From a virus: DNA of 48,247 nt. The stretch spans positions 1-48,247 of IMG/VR virus record IMGVR_UViG_3300025853_000149. One strand, given 5' to 3'. Shown piece by piece: positions 29,336 to 37,252 of the stretch. Both the position numbers and the translations under genes were made by a program. Each line of letters begins with the position of its first letter. Position 1 is the first letter of the stretch. The notes beneath the pieces were generated by a model. It was not told where the DNA came from. It saw nothing but the letters and a program-made list of their open reading frames with translations, and made no database searches.

Positions 29336-29902
29336 CTAAGTATCAACGAATTTTCCATTCCTTGCATCAAAAGAAAAATCAAACTGGCCTTCAATTTCAT
29401 TTGTTACAGTTAGATTCTTCTTTGTCAATCCTATATTCTTCTCAGGTATACCCCACTTCACTAACTCCCTTGTCAAATTAAAACTAGGACAAGCCTTTTT
29501 TGAATTAACTTCATAATGACCACCTACCTCTAAATCTGGATAATAAGCTAGATAATACTCTGTCATGGCACGGATAACCCTCTTTTGGGCATCCGTTCTC
29601 GTATCTTTAGGCACGTTAATGTTATCCTTTCTAACACCGCCGACATATGATAGATGAATGTACTCCGAATTGTATCCTTTTGCTCCGTATGTGACTTCGT
29701 CCCATTCCATGTGCGGAGACATATTATAATCAACAAGGTCGTACACATTACCATCCAAGTTTACAACAGAACGGTAACCCGGCTTTTCCCATCCGTTCCC
29801 CGTCGGCGGCTTTGACATAAATATTGACATCAAATGCTTCCGCGATAAATACAACCCCTCTGGTGATGCCGTGCAATGCCATATCAGACCTTTAATTTTC
29901 AC
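29336..29902 (-). CDS. N-acetylmuramoyl-L-alanine amidase (endolysin)
   Basis: The 188-residue protein is an Amidase_2 / T7 lysozyme-like zinc enzyme. The zinc ligands are visible as His in GLIWHCTASP (~5-14), His in VGGHYEVNSKKACPSFN (~121-137) and the Cys of the latter. Segments YRSVVNLDGNVYDLVD (~43-58) and NSEYIHLSYVGGV (~75-87) complete the core. It cuts the bond between sugar and peptide in peptidoglycan for lysis. It overlaps the upstream holin-like gene by ATGA. No signal peptide, so it needs a holin for access. Confidence 0.93.
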   Translation of the reverse strand: MKIKGLIWHCTASPEGLYLSRKHLMSIFMSKPPTGNGWEKPGYRSVVNLDGNVYDLVDYNMSPHMEWDEVTYGAKGYNSEYIHLSYVGGVRKDNINVPKDTRTDAQKRVIRAMTEYYLAYYPDLEVGGHYEVNSKKACPSFNLTRELVKWGIPEKNIGLTKKNLTVTNEIEGQFDFSFDARNGKFVDT

Positions 29903-30396
29903 TTTACCTTCGTTGCAAATGTAACTATACTATCCTCCGTTAACTTATCTGCCTTAATAACTCTCAAGGTGTCCGCTACTGCGTTATTCTCACCCCCTCG
30001 CACTAGGAACCATAAAGCCTTCAATCCTGCAAATACATGAAATCCACTCTTCCAGATAGATTCGAAATTCTCCTGTATGTATACATATACATCCGGAAAG
30101 CTTGTCTTATCCAAGAAAGTAGCAATGAAAGGAATGGTAAACAGAAAAACAATATACTTGTCAATCTCGTCTAAATATCCTTTAATCTTTTGACCTAAAG
30201 GGTCTAATGTCTTCACAGAAACACTGTAAGCCTCTACTACACCAACTGCCGTAGCATATAGTGAAATAAACGCAGGAAACCAGAATAGAAAGTTATGCCA
30301 ACTTGCTGTGAAGTAGATAATAGCTCCTGCTAAAACCGTTACAACAACATGAAAAATAAGCTTCTGCTCTGTGTAAAATTTCTTTAAAAAATTCAT
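29899..30396 (-). CDS. Holin-like membrane protein
   Basis: The 165-residue protein has hydrophobic segments at ~14-32 (FHVVVTVLAGAIIYFTA), ~35-55 (NFLFWFPAFISLYATAVGVV) and ~83-95 (VFLFTIPFIATFL), giving two or three membrane passes, and a soluble C-terminal part. It overlaps the amidase gene by four bases, a typical holin-endolysin pair. Confidence 0.7.
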   Translation of the reverse strand: MNFLKKFYTEQKLIFHVVVTVLAGAIIYFTASWHNFLFWFPAFISLYATAVGVVEAYSVSVKTLDPLGQKIKGYLDEIDKYIVFLFTIPFIATFLDKTSFPDVYVYIQENFESIWKSGFHVFAGLKALWFLVRGGENNAVADTLRVIKADKLTEDSIVTFATKVK

Positions 30397-30417
30397 AATA
30401 GGTGGTTAAGTTAAAAA

Positions 30418-30867
30418 TTAATTATGGTCTATAGCCTTCCAAGCGTCTAAAGCCGTTTTGATGTCGGCAGCATTTTCTGTGATAGCAATATCCGTATAAG
30501 GCCTCATCAGCTTTAAAGTTACATAATCGCCTTCTGTAATAACCGCTCGAATATTTTCCGCATGAGTTAAATACCTATAACCCGCCGTTGCATCTGTAGG
30601 CGTATACTCAACGTAACAATCCAATGCCGCAACTGTGCCAGATAGTATCTTTTTTGACTTTAGTACACCCGGCGAAAAGCCTGAGATACCGAACACAGAA
30701 ATCGAATCCTCCGAAGCAGACTCATCCAACATCTGGTAAATTAAATCCGTGTGAACGTAATTAGTATCCGTCCCCGATATTGCTGTTGTAGTCTTACAAT
30801 CTACCGTCAATTGTGCAGTAGCAGCAAAAGACATTAAGACAAAAAATAATAATAATAAGTTTTTCAT
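30418..30867 (-). CDS. Secreted protein with Sec signal peptide (149 aa)
   Basis: The N-terminus (MKNLLLLFFVLMSFAATA, cleaved before Q19) is a clear Sec signal peptide of the Bacteroidota A-Q type. The mature 131 residues are acidic and strand-rich (DLIYQMLDES, GDYVTLKLMRPYTDI), with a motif LDAWKAIDHN at the end. It lies between capsid-region genes and the lysis genes. It might act in the periplasm during lysis or be added to virions after export. No family recognised. Confidence 0.72.
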   Translation of the reverse strand: MKNLLLLFFVLMSFAATAQLTVDCKTTTAISGTDTNYVHTDLIYQMLDESASEDSISVFGISGFSPGVLKSKKILSGTVAALDCYVEYTPTDATAGYRYLTHAENIRAVITEGDYVTLKLMRPYTDIAITENAADIKTALDAWKAIDHN

Positions 30868-30883
30868 TTTATTTTTTTAAAAA

Positions 30884-31969
30884 TTAAAAGTAATTTTTTT
30901 CAAGTTTCATAAATCCGCTATTCTTGCAGGTGTAGCAATGCGTCATATCATTACTATTCTGTACAAGAATAGGCATAATGTCATTAATAACCTCTGTATT
31001 GCTCTCTATCTTTGAAAGCATATAATCAGAATTAATGACCGTATAAGGGTTCGGTTGATTTCCTAGAATTGCCGACATTAACCAGTTTGCCGAGAACTTT
31101 GCAATTAATTTAGCCGCTAGTATTCCATATTCAGTCTCGGTCCAAAACTCATCGCCTTGATTACATAACCAATCTAACGCTGAACATTGAAATGAGTAAT
31201 CTACCTCTAGTCCGTGAGTATAATCAGACGTAAATAACGTATCAATATCTAACGCCGTTATATCATCTATCTTAAATCCACGAGGAACCATATAACCCCT
31301 CTTCATCCAAGCAGGGTCAGAGCCACATCCACATGAAAATTTTACATTGTAAGGCTTCTCACTTGTTCTTTCGTAATATAAGGCATAGACTACAGGCCTA
31401 TTAATATCCTCAAGAGAAACTCTATAGTTAAAGTCAACACCTTTCCTCACACCTGCCTTCGTGACAACTATATCGACACTGTGCAAAACAACGTCAGGCT
31501 CATCCGTATTAATCAAATTAACCGTATATGTGCCGACTGTATTAATTGTCAAATAAACCTTATCTATGTGCTGATATACACCTTTATAAATCGTAGGTGT
31601 CCAGTAGAATCCCACCGCTGTATCGCTTACAGTTAAAGTATTCAAGGCATAAAAATTAGAAGGCCTCTGTCCTACATGGTCAGAGTACCCGCTAAATTTA
31701 TTCGTCATTGTGCTATTCAAGTGCTGAAGGTAGGAAGCAATGAAATTAGTTACACCCTTACTTCTAGCCCTTGTTAATAGCGCCCAAATGTCTGAGCTTT
31801 CACAATCTATTTCCGTTAAAGGGAAATTGAGCGTTACGCAATGCTCCGTGTCATCTATATACTCCGAGCTAGTGCCTTGTTGATAATCAACAACACCAGC
31901 AGCAGAATGGCATGGACATTCTGTGTTAGAAAGTCCGACAATCGGAATGAGACAATCCGTAACGCTCAT
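30884..31969 (-). CDS. Cysteine-rich structural protein (361 aa)
   Basis: A 361-residue protein with about fourteen cysteines (SVTDCLIPIVGLSNTECPCH near the start, FSCGCGSDPAWM near 207, THCYTCKNSG near the end). There is a predicted beta-rich middle (YLTINTVGTYTVNLINTDEP) but no signal peptide. It starts six bases after the major capsid gene. Its size, order and Cys content suit a head-tail connector or head decoration protein, without direct proof. Confidence 0.6.
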   Translation of the reverse strand: MSVTDCLIPIVGLSNTECPCHSAAGVVDYQQGTSSEYIDDTEHCVTLNFPLTEIDCESSDIWALLTRARSKGVTNFIASYLQHLNSTMTNKFSGYSDHVGQRPSNFYALNTLTVSDTAVGFYWTPTIYKGVYQHIDKVYLTINTVGTYTVNLINTDEPDVVLHSVDIVVTKAGVRKGVDFNYRVSLEDINRPVVYALYYERTSEKPYNVKFSCGCGSDPAWMKRGYMVPRGFKIDDITALDIDTLFTSDYTHGLEVDYSFQCSALDWLCNQGDEFWTETEYGILAAKLIAKFSANWLMSAILGNQPNPYTVINSDYMLSKIESNTEVINDIMPILVQNSNDMTHCYTCKNSGFMKLEKNYF

Positions 31970-31975
31970 TAATTA

Positions 31976-33055
31976 CTATGTTATAACTATTCTGATAACG
32001 GTTGGGTAATCATTAACACCTTTAGGCGCTTCTACCCATTTCCCTAATAGTTTGAATCTGTGTACTAGTGCCGTCTCATACTCATTAACACATTTAAGTG
32101 CAAATCGTACATCCGCCCTCACATTCTGTACTACAGGCCTGCCGTCAATCATGTTTCTCCAGAACAACCTCGGTAGTGGAGTTGAATAAGTAAAATGATT
32201 ATTCTCTTCCATCACCTTATCCTGTGGTGCATCATTATCCCAGTAGTTCTGTGAGAAATAGCCTATCGTAGCTCTATCAACTAACAACATAGAGTTATCA
32301 CCTGCAATTGTATCATAATGATTTCTATCTCTAATAATAGGGATAGTCAATTGCTGATTCAATAACGCATTTGCATCAGTTGTTAAGTTAATACCTCTTT
32401 CACCTCTGAACTTCATCTCCATGTACTCGTAATTCTTACCAACAATCAACACAGGGTCAATCATCCTCAAGTCCATCGCTTGTTGCTTAATTCTATAAAG
32501 CAACTCAGGCACAACATCGGCAGTGCCAATATTCCATGTCGTTGTCATTGTTCCAACGCCTTGAGTGTTTAATCCTGTAGCATCATCTTGGAAAGAAAGG
32601 ATTTGAGTAATCGCATCCTTTTCAGCATATCTCATGATGTGAAAAAGTCTACTTGCAAATCCGAATGCTAGTTTCTGCTGAAAAGACTTTAAATCATAAG
32701 TCTTTTGGTCAACAGTCTTCAAACCTTTTGTTACCGCCGTCGCTGGTGTGTAATCTGTGCTATGCGCACCAACTTCATCGGCATCAGGAACAATGCAATC
32801 TGTACTATCTGCATCCATAATTCCACTATCCTCATCTTGTAACCAATGCGCTCTCATGTTTTTACCAGAACGTGGGTCAAGGAACTCGGCATCAAAACCA
32901 ACATTTTGGTTCATTGCCATCTCATTAAAGACCGGGAAAGTCTCATCGTAATCTTTCAGGACGGTTGGATTCTGCTGTATCCTCATGAGAGGAACCTGAA
33001 TCGGCGCGTATATATCCGTCAGCGCGCTAAAATCACCTTTCGTTAAAGCAGGCAT
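31976..33055 (-). CDS. Major capsid protein
   Basis: The 359-residue protein is the first large gene after a scaffold-like gene, the classic capsid order. Composition is balanced, with a flexible N-arm, then a strand/helix pattern (LAFGFASRLFHIMRYAEKDA, TADVVPELLYRIKQQAMDLR) and a C-terminal VADVRFALKCVNEYETALVH segment similar to HK97-fold A-domain helices. It probably forms the icosahedral shell. No N-terminal cleavage motif is evident. Confidence 0.78.
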   Translation of the reverse strand: MPALTKGDFSALTDIYAPIQVPLMRIQQNPTVLKDYDETFPVFNEMAMNQNVGFDAEFLDPRSGKNMRAHWLQDEDSGIMDADSTDCIVPDADEVGAHSTDYTPATAVTKGLKTVDQKTYDLKSFQQKLAFGFASRLFHIMRYAEKDAITQILSFQDDATGLNTQGVGTMTTTWNIGTADVVPELLYRIKQQAMDLRMIDPVLIVGKNYEYMEMKFRGERGINLTTDANALLNQQLTIPIIRDRNHYDTIAGDNSMLLVDRATIGYFSQNYWDNDAPQDKVMEENNHFTYSTPLPRLFWRNMIDGRPVVQNVRADVRFALKCVNEYETALVHRFKLLGKWVEAPKGVNDYPTVIRIVIT

Positions 33056-33071
33056 AATGTATTATTTTATT

Positions 33072-34037
33072 TTATTCGTTACTAATTTGTGATGCTGCTT
33101 CCTCCATCTTGTCGAATACCTCCGCAGATGCGTCCTCTGGGATTGATTTGACTTTTTCTAGATACTCATCAACATCTTTAAATTTATCCGGAACTATAAA
33201 AGATTGTACATTGCCGTTCTTATCTGTATACTTTATTGTGTTATCACCACCAGTTGAATTGCCAGAAGATGATACTACTACATCAGAAGCCGATGGGCCT
33301 CCTCCGTCTCTTGCTTTACTTTGTATAACAGGAAAGAACTTATCAATTTTTGTTTTAGAAGTAATAAATTTGTCAAACGACAACTTGTTAAAGTTCTCAT
33401 CCTCCGCTTGGTCCCCTTTCTCATCAACAATTATCAATTCGCCTGAATCTGTTTCCTCCGGACTGTAACCATTAGAATACATTTGCTCTATTAGCGCACG
33501 CATTGCTAAATCATTGATTTCCTCGTCTTTAGGGGCATCTCTGCCGCTCGAAACGATTTGTCTTAACTTAGCTTCTGCTTTGCTTTTAATGCGCTTAGAA
33601 CGCATGACAGATACCTTCTCATTAAAGGCATCTTTCATTTCTTTCTTTTCAAGCTTGAACTGTTTTTCCCTCTCACGCCAAATCTTTGATTGAGTGACAT
33701 CTTCATCTGATAGCTTGTTGGACTTTTCTAAATGATTTTTAATAGCATCAACACCGTCATCTGACCATGTAATGTCTAAATCAAAAGAATTTTTAATGTC
33801 CTTTTCTACCCTTGAAAATGTCTCCTTCACACCTCTTTGGCGCCCCTCTTCACGACCTTCACTTCTAACATCTTTTAATTTGCTCTGAATTTTTGTGCTG
33901 AAATAACTTTTTATTTCGTCACTTTTTAGGACAGCAGCACCATCCTTTTCTTCTGTTATAGCTGAAGTAAGCTCACTCTGATTTATTCCGAGAAAATCAG
34001 ACAAAACTCCTAACAAATTTTTTTCATTTGTTGTCAT
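33072..34037 (-). CDS. Probable scaffolding protein (321 aa)
   Basis: A highly charged, mostly helical protein with extended coiled-coil potential at ~45-175 (KIQSKLKDVRSEGREEGRQR, WREREKQFKLEKKEMKDAF) and a low-complexity G/S region at ~250-265. This composition and its location upstream of the major capsid gene are typical of scaffolding proteins that guide prohead assembly. A fused protease domain is not visible. Confidence 0.75.
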   Translation of the reverse strand: MTTNEKNLLGVLSDFLGINQSELTSAITEEKDGAAVLKSDEIKSYFSTKIQSKLKDVRSEGREEGRQRGVKETFSRVEKDIKNSFDLDITWSDDGVDAIKNHLEKSNKLSDEDVTQSKIWREREKQFKLEKKEMKDAFNEKVSVMRSKRIKSKAEAKLRQIVSSGRDAPKDEEINDLAMRALIEQMYSNGYSPEETDSGELIIVDEKGDQAEDENFNKLSFDKFITSKTKIDKFFPVIQSKARDGGGPSASDVVVSSSGNSTGGDNTIKYTDKNGNVQSFIVPDKFKDVDEYLEKVKSIPEDASAEVFDKMEEAASQISNE

Positions 34038-34075
34038 AATCGGTTAGTTTTAAATTATAAAAGGCATAATCGTCA

Positions 34076-34249
34076 TTACACCTCAGAATCTTTCGCTTTA
34101 GATTTAACTTTTTCTATTATATCTTTCGATTTCTTTGAAATTCTCTTCACTTTTGAGAACCTACCGGGGAAAACCTTTTGAATCTTATCAAACTCCTCCT
34201 CTGTCACCTCTGAAGTCTCCTTTGTCCTGTTATTTCTTATCGTTATCAT
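34076..34249 (-). CDS. Small basic protein (57 aa)
   Basis: The frame from ATG 34249 to TAA 34076 encodes 57 residues that are strongly basic in the second half (MITIRNNRTKETSEVTEEEF, then KVFPGRFSKVKRISKKSKD). The ATG overlaps the stop of the preceding gene as ATGA. It lies directly before the scaffold gene. Likely a small head accessory protein; no family known. Confidence 0.72.
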   Translation of the reverse strand: MITIRNNRTKETSEVTEEEFDKIQKVFPGRFSKVKRISKKSKDIIEKVKSKAKDSEV

Positions 34250-34479
34250 GCCTTTTTCCTGCTTCTTGTCTTCTTAATTATCGCTTCAGACTCGACAGGT
34301 TCCTTTCTTGCTGCCTTTTCAGCAATCGACCATCCTCCATTCGGTATAGTCTTCAGAATAACACCATCCTCATTCCTAATATCATAGGTACTTAATGAGA
34401 TTATATCCCACCAAACCTTGGTCACTTCCATCTCACGACCATCATGATGTACAACTTTTAATTTTTCTATTCCTCTCAT
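34246..34479 (-). CDS. Small head-region protein (77 aa)
   Basis: A 77-residue protein with a strand-rich N-terminal part (LKVVHHDGREMEVTKVWWD) and a basic C-terminal tail (KKTRSRKKA). It fits between the first head gene and the 57-aa gene, to which it is coupled by ATGA. The fold and size resemble neck or head-tail joining components, but no family is recognised. Confidence 0.7.
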   Translation of the reverse strand: MRGIEKLKVVHHDGREMEVTKVWWDIISLSTYDIRNEDGVILKTIPNGGWSIAEKAARKEPVESEAIIKKTRSRKKA

Positions 34480-34502
34480 ATTATATTTGGTTAGTTTTTA
34501 TA

Positions 34503-35099
34503 TTATACAGGCCAGTCAATTCTTGGTGGTTTTTCGAACGCCTCCCATTCAGCCGTTATCTTGATGGATTCATAAGCATCACCTCTCTGAAGGTCAATAT
34601 CATTGTCAATGAACGCACGGATTCCATTCGAATAAGTCGCATCAGCACCATATAGTTTATTGCCTTTCGTTACAAGCCAGATGAAAACCTCAGCACCACC
34701 CTCTAGAATCCTAGAGGAATCATATGTAGTGTTATTAGTGTCATCAACATCTAGATTTGCAACAAACTGTTTCTTCCCTACTCGCTTCCTGCCACCTGAG
34801 ACTTGCCTCGTTGTTTTACTAGGAACAGGCATATCACCAATCACATATAATTTCTTAATTCCTGCTCCTGTGTTAACTATTGCAGTAGCCCATGCCGCTG
34901 CTGATGTTACATCTGTAGGCGTATATAAGGGAGCATCCGGATTGGCCGGGTCAACCTCTGACATTAATAGAAATTGTATCTCGGATTCGTTGTCTACCTC
35001 TACTGAATCGGCATCCACACAATCTTCTGCTAAAACATTTGGAAGGGTAAGAGCAGCACAATTAGCCGCATCAGTAGCCTTCGGATAAGCATCGAACAT
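34503..35099 (-). CDS. Structural protein, candidate tail tube or head decoration protein (198 aa)
   Basis: The first gene of the head operon, directly after the promoter at 35115-35158 (ATG about 8 bases after the expected RNA start). The 198-residue protein is acidic and beta-rich (SEIQFLLMSEVDPANP, KKLYVIGDMPVPSKTTRQV, ESIKITAEWEAFEKPPRI) with an S-G-G-R-K-R-V-G-K loop at ~102-110. That pattern and size are similar to major tail proteins or capsid decoration proteins. Order alone does not separate these. Being the promoter-proximal gene suggests high expression. Confidence 0.6.
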   Translation of the reverse strand: MFDAYPKATDAANCAALTLPNVLAEDCVDADSVEVDNESEIQFLLMSEVDPANPDAPLYTPTDVTSAAAWATAIVNTGAGIKKLYVIGDMPVPSKTTRQVSGGRKRVGKKQFVANLDVDDTNNTTYDSSRILEGGAEVFIWLVTKGNKLYGADATYSNGIRAFIDNDIDLQRGDAYESIKITAEWEAFEKPPRIDWPV

Positions 35100-35114
35100 A
35101 TTTATATTTTTTTA

Positions 35115-35158
35115 CAAAAAAAAACATTCCGAATACTATATGCAATTTTGCGGCAAAA
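35115..35158 (-). promoter_or_regulatory. Late-type promoter with TTTTGCCGCAAAA box, head operon
   Basis: The 13-base box TTTTGCCGCAAAA (35158-35146) is identical to the one before the portal gene. A TTTTTTTG element at 35122-35115, 23 bases after the box, is one base off TAnnTTTG. The start codon at 35099 follows closely. The -7 match is weaker, so box recognition may matter more here. Confidence 0.6.
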
Positions 35159-35166
35159 CTATTTTT

Positions 35167-36051
35167 TTACACCGCTTGTTCTATTATTGGTTTTATAATA
35201 TGCCCCACTCTACCGCCGGTGAAAGTGATATCTATTTCCGTTCTAATGCAACCTAAAAATTTCGGTGAGCCTATTCTTTCAACAGCCCAACCGCTTCCTT
35301 TTGTGAACTCCTCCTTGTATGTGCCTGACCTCACTACCCATCTCGGTTTATTGATAACTCTACCATTCTCAATTTTCAATGTAGGCTGCGGCACAATCCA
35401 ACTGTCATGTGTATGTCCTGAGTAACATATGTCGAAGTCAGGATAAAATGCACAATATCTAACCGCTGATAAAGTACCTTTTGTTATTATACCACCCCAA
35501 TGGCCATGGTCATGCATCATGTTCACAGTATACTTACTTGTACTCGAATTATAATATATAATCTTCTGAAAGCTAGTATATGCGCCTTGAACAACAGGCG
35601 TGTACATATCACCAAAATCTGAGACTCCGAATATGTTTAACCTTTCTATCAATCTAGATAATATATTCGTCCCTAATGTTTCTGAAACTTTTGTCTCATG
35701 GTTCCCTGCGCCTATCCATGCAATTTGCCTCACATACGGTCTAAGGAAATCGGCACAGGAATTAATGACTAGGTCGATATAATCATTATGGTTATGCTCG
35801 GGTCTAATGTCACCTTTGCTTCGTCTAGGGTCATACTTCCCTTGCATTAGGCACAGCAAATCGCCGTTGATAAATATAAGGTCATCGTTTGCTTTCGCTT
35901 TGTCTAAATGCCTTTTAAATGCCTCTTGATTGCACTTAGGATTGTCCCAATGTACGTCAGAGATATTCCAAAAACTAGGCCTATAGTTTTGATTTAACTT
36001 AAAGCTATGCAGATTTTTTGCATATATATTAACATCGTAGTTTTTAACCAT
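35167..36051 (-). CDS. Calcineurin-like metallophosphoesterase
   Basis: The 294-residue protein shows all metal-ligand motifs in order: ISDVHWD (D-x-H, ~30-36), FINGDLL (GD, ~59-65), GAGNHETK (GNHE, ~112-119), MHDHGHWGG (~176-184) and YSGHTHDS (GHTH, ~211-218). It hydrolyses phosphodiesters or phosphomonoesters using a two-metal centre. It has no signal peptide and lies at the 3' end of the fiber operon, just before the head operon promoter. DNA processing, capsid maturation or nucleotide-signal cleavage are all possible substrates. Confidence 0.9.
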   Translation of the reverse strand: MVKNYDVNIYAKNLHSFKLNQNYRPSFWNISDVHWDNPKCNQEAFKRHLDKAKANDDLIFINGDLLCLMQGKYDPRRSKGDIRPEHNHNDYIDLVINSCADFLRPYVRQIAWIGAGNHETKVSETLGTNILSRLIERLNIFGVSDFGDMYTPVVQGAYTSFQKIIYYNSSTSKYTVNMMHDHGHWGGIITKGTLSAVRYCAFYPDFDICYSGHTHDSWIVPQPTLKIENGRVINKPRWVVRSGTYKEEFTKGSGWAVERIGSPKFLGCIRTEIDITFTGGRVGHIIKPIIEQAV

Positions 36052-36064
36052 TATTTTGATTTTG

Positions 36065-36445
36065 TTATTGTGCCCTTATACTGTCTATCATCACAGATAG
36101 TTGTGTTAATCGCTCCGCATAATATGCTTGCTTCAAACTATCAACTTGCTTAGATGACTCTAATGTTGCTATCCTTGATATGTATCTATTGTATGATGCC
36201 AGTTCTGTTATATACGTTGAATATGAGCTAACAGTATCGGCAACCAAATATGTGTCAAGGGTAAGGCTATCCATGTTTGATGTTCTAGTTACGGTGATTC
36301 TACCTGAATTGTAAATAGTGCTATCTATTAAATAATAGTTACCTCCACCTGCATCGTTGAATGTAATACTAGAACTTTGAACCGTCTGTGATTTCATTGT
36401 GAAAAATGAAAATAAAAATAGAGACAAAAATAATAACTTCTTCAT
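36065..36445 (-). CDS. Secreted small protein with Sec signal peptide (126 aa)
   Basis: The signal peptide MKKLLFLSLFLFSFFTMKS is cleaved before Q20 (S-Q). The mature part is strand-rich, then forms a helical C-terminal half with heptads (TLESSKQVDSLKQAYYAERL). It contains T/S-rich repeats (TVSSYSTYITELASYNRYI). It belongs to the block of exported late proteins and is unrecognised by family. A trimeric adhesin accessory or periplasmic assembly factor are guesses. Confidence 0.7.
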   Translation of the reverse strand: MKKLLFLSLFLFSFFTMKSQTVQSSSITFNDAGGGNYYLIDSTIYNSGRITVTRTSNMDSLTLDTYLVADTVSSYSTYITELASYNRYISRIATLESSKQVDSLKQAYYAERLTQLSVMIDSIRAQ

Positions 36446-36473
36446 TTTTTATATATATTTTAAATTAAAAAAA

Positions 36474-36674
36474 TCACTCTAATCTAGGTGTGAATTTTGT
36501 TATGCACATAAACCCATCAGTTCCACCATCCATACCCATATCACAAAGCTCTTTCCCTATACCGCACAAATCGTAATCCGGCGAATGTTTATTAACAATC
36601 CCCTTAGTTATTAATAAAAATGTAGCGCCTATAGCCTCTTGAAGTAGAGTTAACCTAGCTGATGTCTTGTCCAT
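36474..36674 (-). CDS. Hypothetical protein (66 aa)
   Basis: From ATG 36674 the frame gives 66 residues: a helical N-terminal half (LTLLQEAIGATFLLITKG) and a glycine/cysteine-containing end (YDLCGIGKELCDMGMDGG). An upstream in-frame start at 36707 would overlap the previous gene more and add a hydrophobic leader. The overlap of about 20 bases with the gene before suggests coupling. Function unknown. Confidence 0.6.
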   Translation of the reverse strand: MDKTSARLTLLQEAIGATFLLITKGIVNKHSPDYDLCGIGKELCDMGMDGGTDGFMCITKFTPRLE

Positions 36675-37053
36675 ATAACATATCCATTTTTTGAATAACA
36701 GCAACAATAGCTTTATCTGATTGGTCTGCTGTGGTTTTCATTATTGTAAGAGCTAGAGCCATAAACCTATTCGCTTTGTCTAATGATAAACGCATACTAT
36801 TAAGTTCGGATTGAAGCTTTAACTGTCTTTTTCTCCATTCATCCTCCCTTTCACTTGTATCATTTTTAAATAAAGAAAAAATTTCCTCTAATTCACTATA
36901 CTTTTTCTGCCAGCCCTCTATCTTTGCTTTTTCTATTTCAGTTCTATTGTCATTTGAATTTTTGTAAGCATCATAAAAAGCCTTCAAAAAAACCCCTAAA
37001 AACCCACTAATGGATGCGATAATAGCGCCCCACAAGCCTGTATTTTCATCCAT
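36655..37053 (-). CDS. Membrane-anchored coiled-coil protein (132 aa), spanin- or holin-like
   Basis: The first 35 residues include a hydrophobic helix (WGAIIASISGFLGVFLKAFYDA, quoted in part: GAIIASISGFLGVFLKAF). The rest is a long charged coiled coil (EIEKAKIEGWQKKYSELEEI, WRKRQLKLQSELNSMRLSL). This N-in membrane anchor with a coiled-coil periplasmic domain resembles i-spanin or XhlA-type proteins. The neighbouring signal-peptide gene at 37067 could be a partner. Placement outside the amidase cluster makes the lysis role uncertain. Confidence 0.6.
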   Translation of the reverse strand: MDENTGLWGAIIASISGFLGVFLKAFYDAYKNSNDNRTEIEKAKIEGWQKKYSELEEIFSLFKNDTSEREDEWRKRQLKLQSELNSMRLSLDKANRFMALALTIMKTTADQSDKAIVAVIQKMDMLYGQDIS

Positions 37054-37066
37054 AAAAATATCATAT

Positions 37067-37252
37067 TTAACTGCACTTTAATTTATGCTTCTTTTTTAGG
37101 TCGTTAATGATTTTATTATGGTTTTCTTTGCTATTGAAATAGTTATATACATATTCTATATTCTCGATAAAGCATAAATTATTTGAATCCATTGCAACAA
37201 AACAAGGCAAAGAATTTATCAAAATTATTGTATATATTATCTTGTTCTTCAT
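37067..37252 (-). CDS. Small secreted protein (61 aa)
   Basis: The start at 37252 is chosen because its A is shared with the stop of the collagen-like gene (TAATG), a strong coupling signal. The longer frame to 37294 is not favoured. The N-terminus [20 protein letters not shown] is a signal peptide; the mature part is basic and helical, ending KKKHKLKCS. It may be an o-spanin-like partner to the membrane coiled-coil protein downstream, but lacks a clear lipobox. Confidence 0.6.
   Translation of the reverse strand: MKNKIIYTIILINSLPCFVAMDSNNLCFIENIEYVYNYFNSKENHNKIINDLKKKHKLKCS

Noticed and set aside
16294-30396. Lysogeny module
   Set aside because: No integrase, excisionase, CI-like repressor or attachment site was found among the recognised genes; the winged-helix gene at 24495 alone is not enough.
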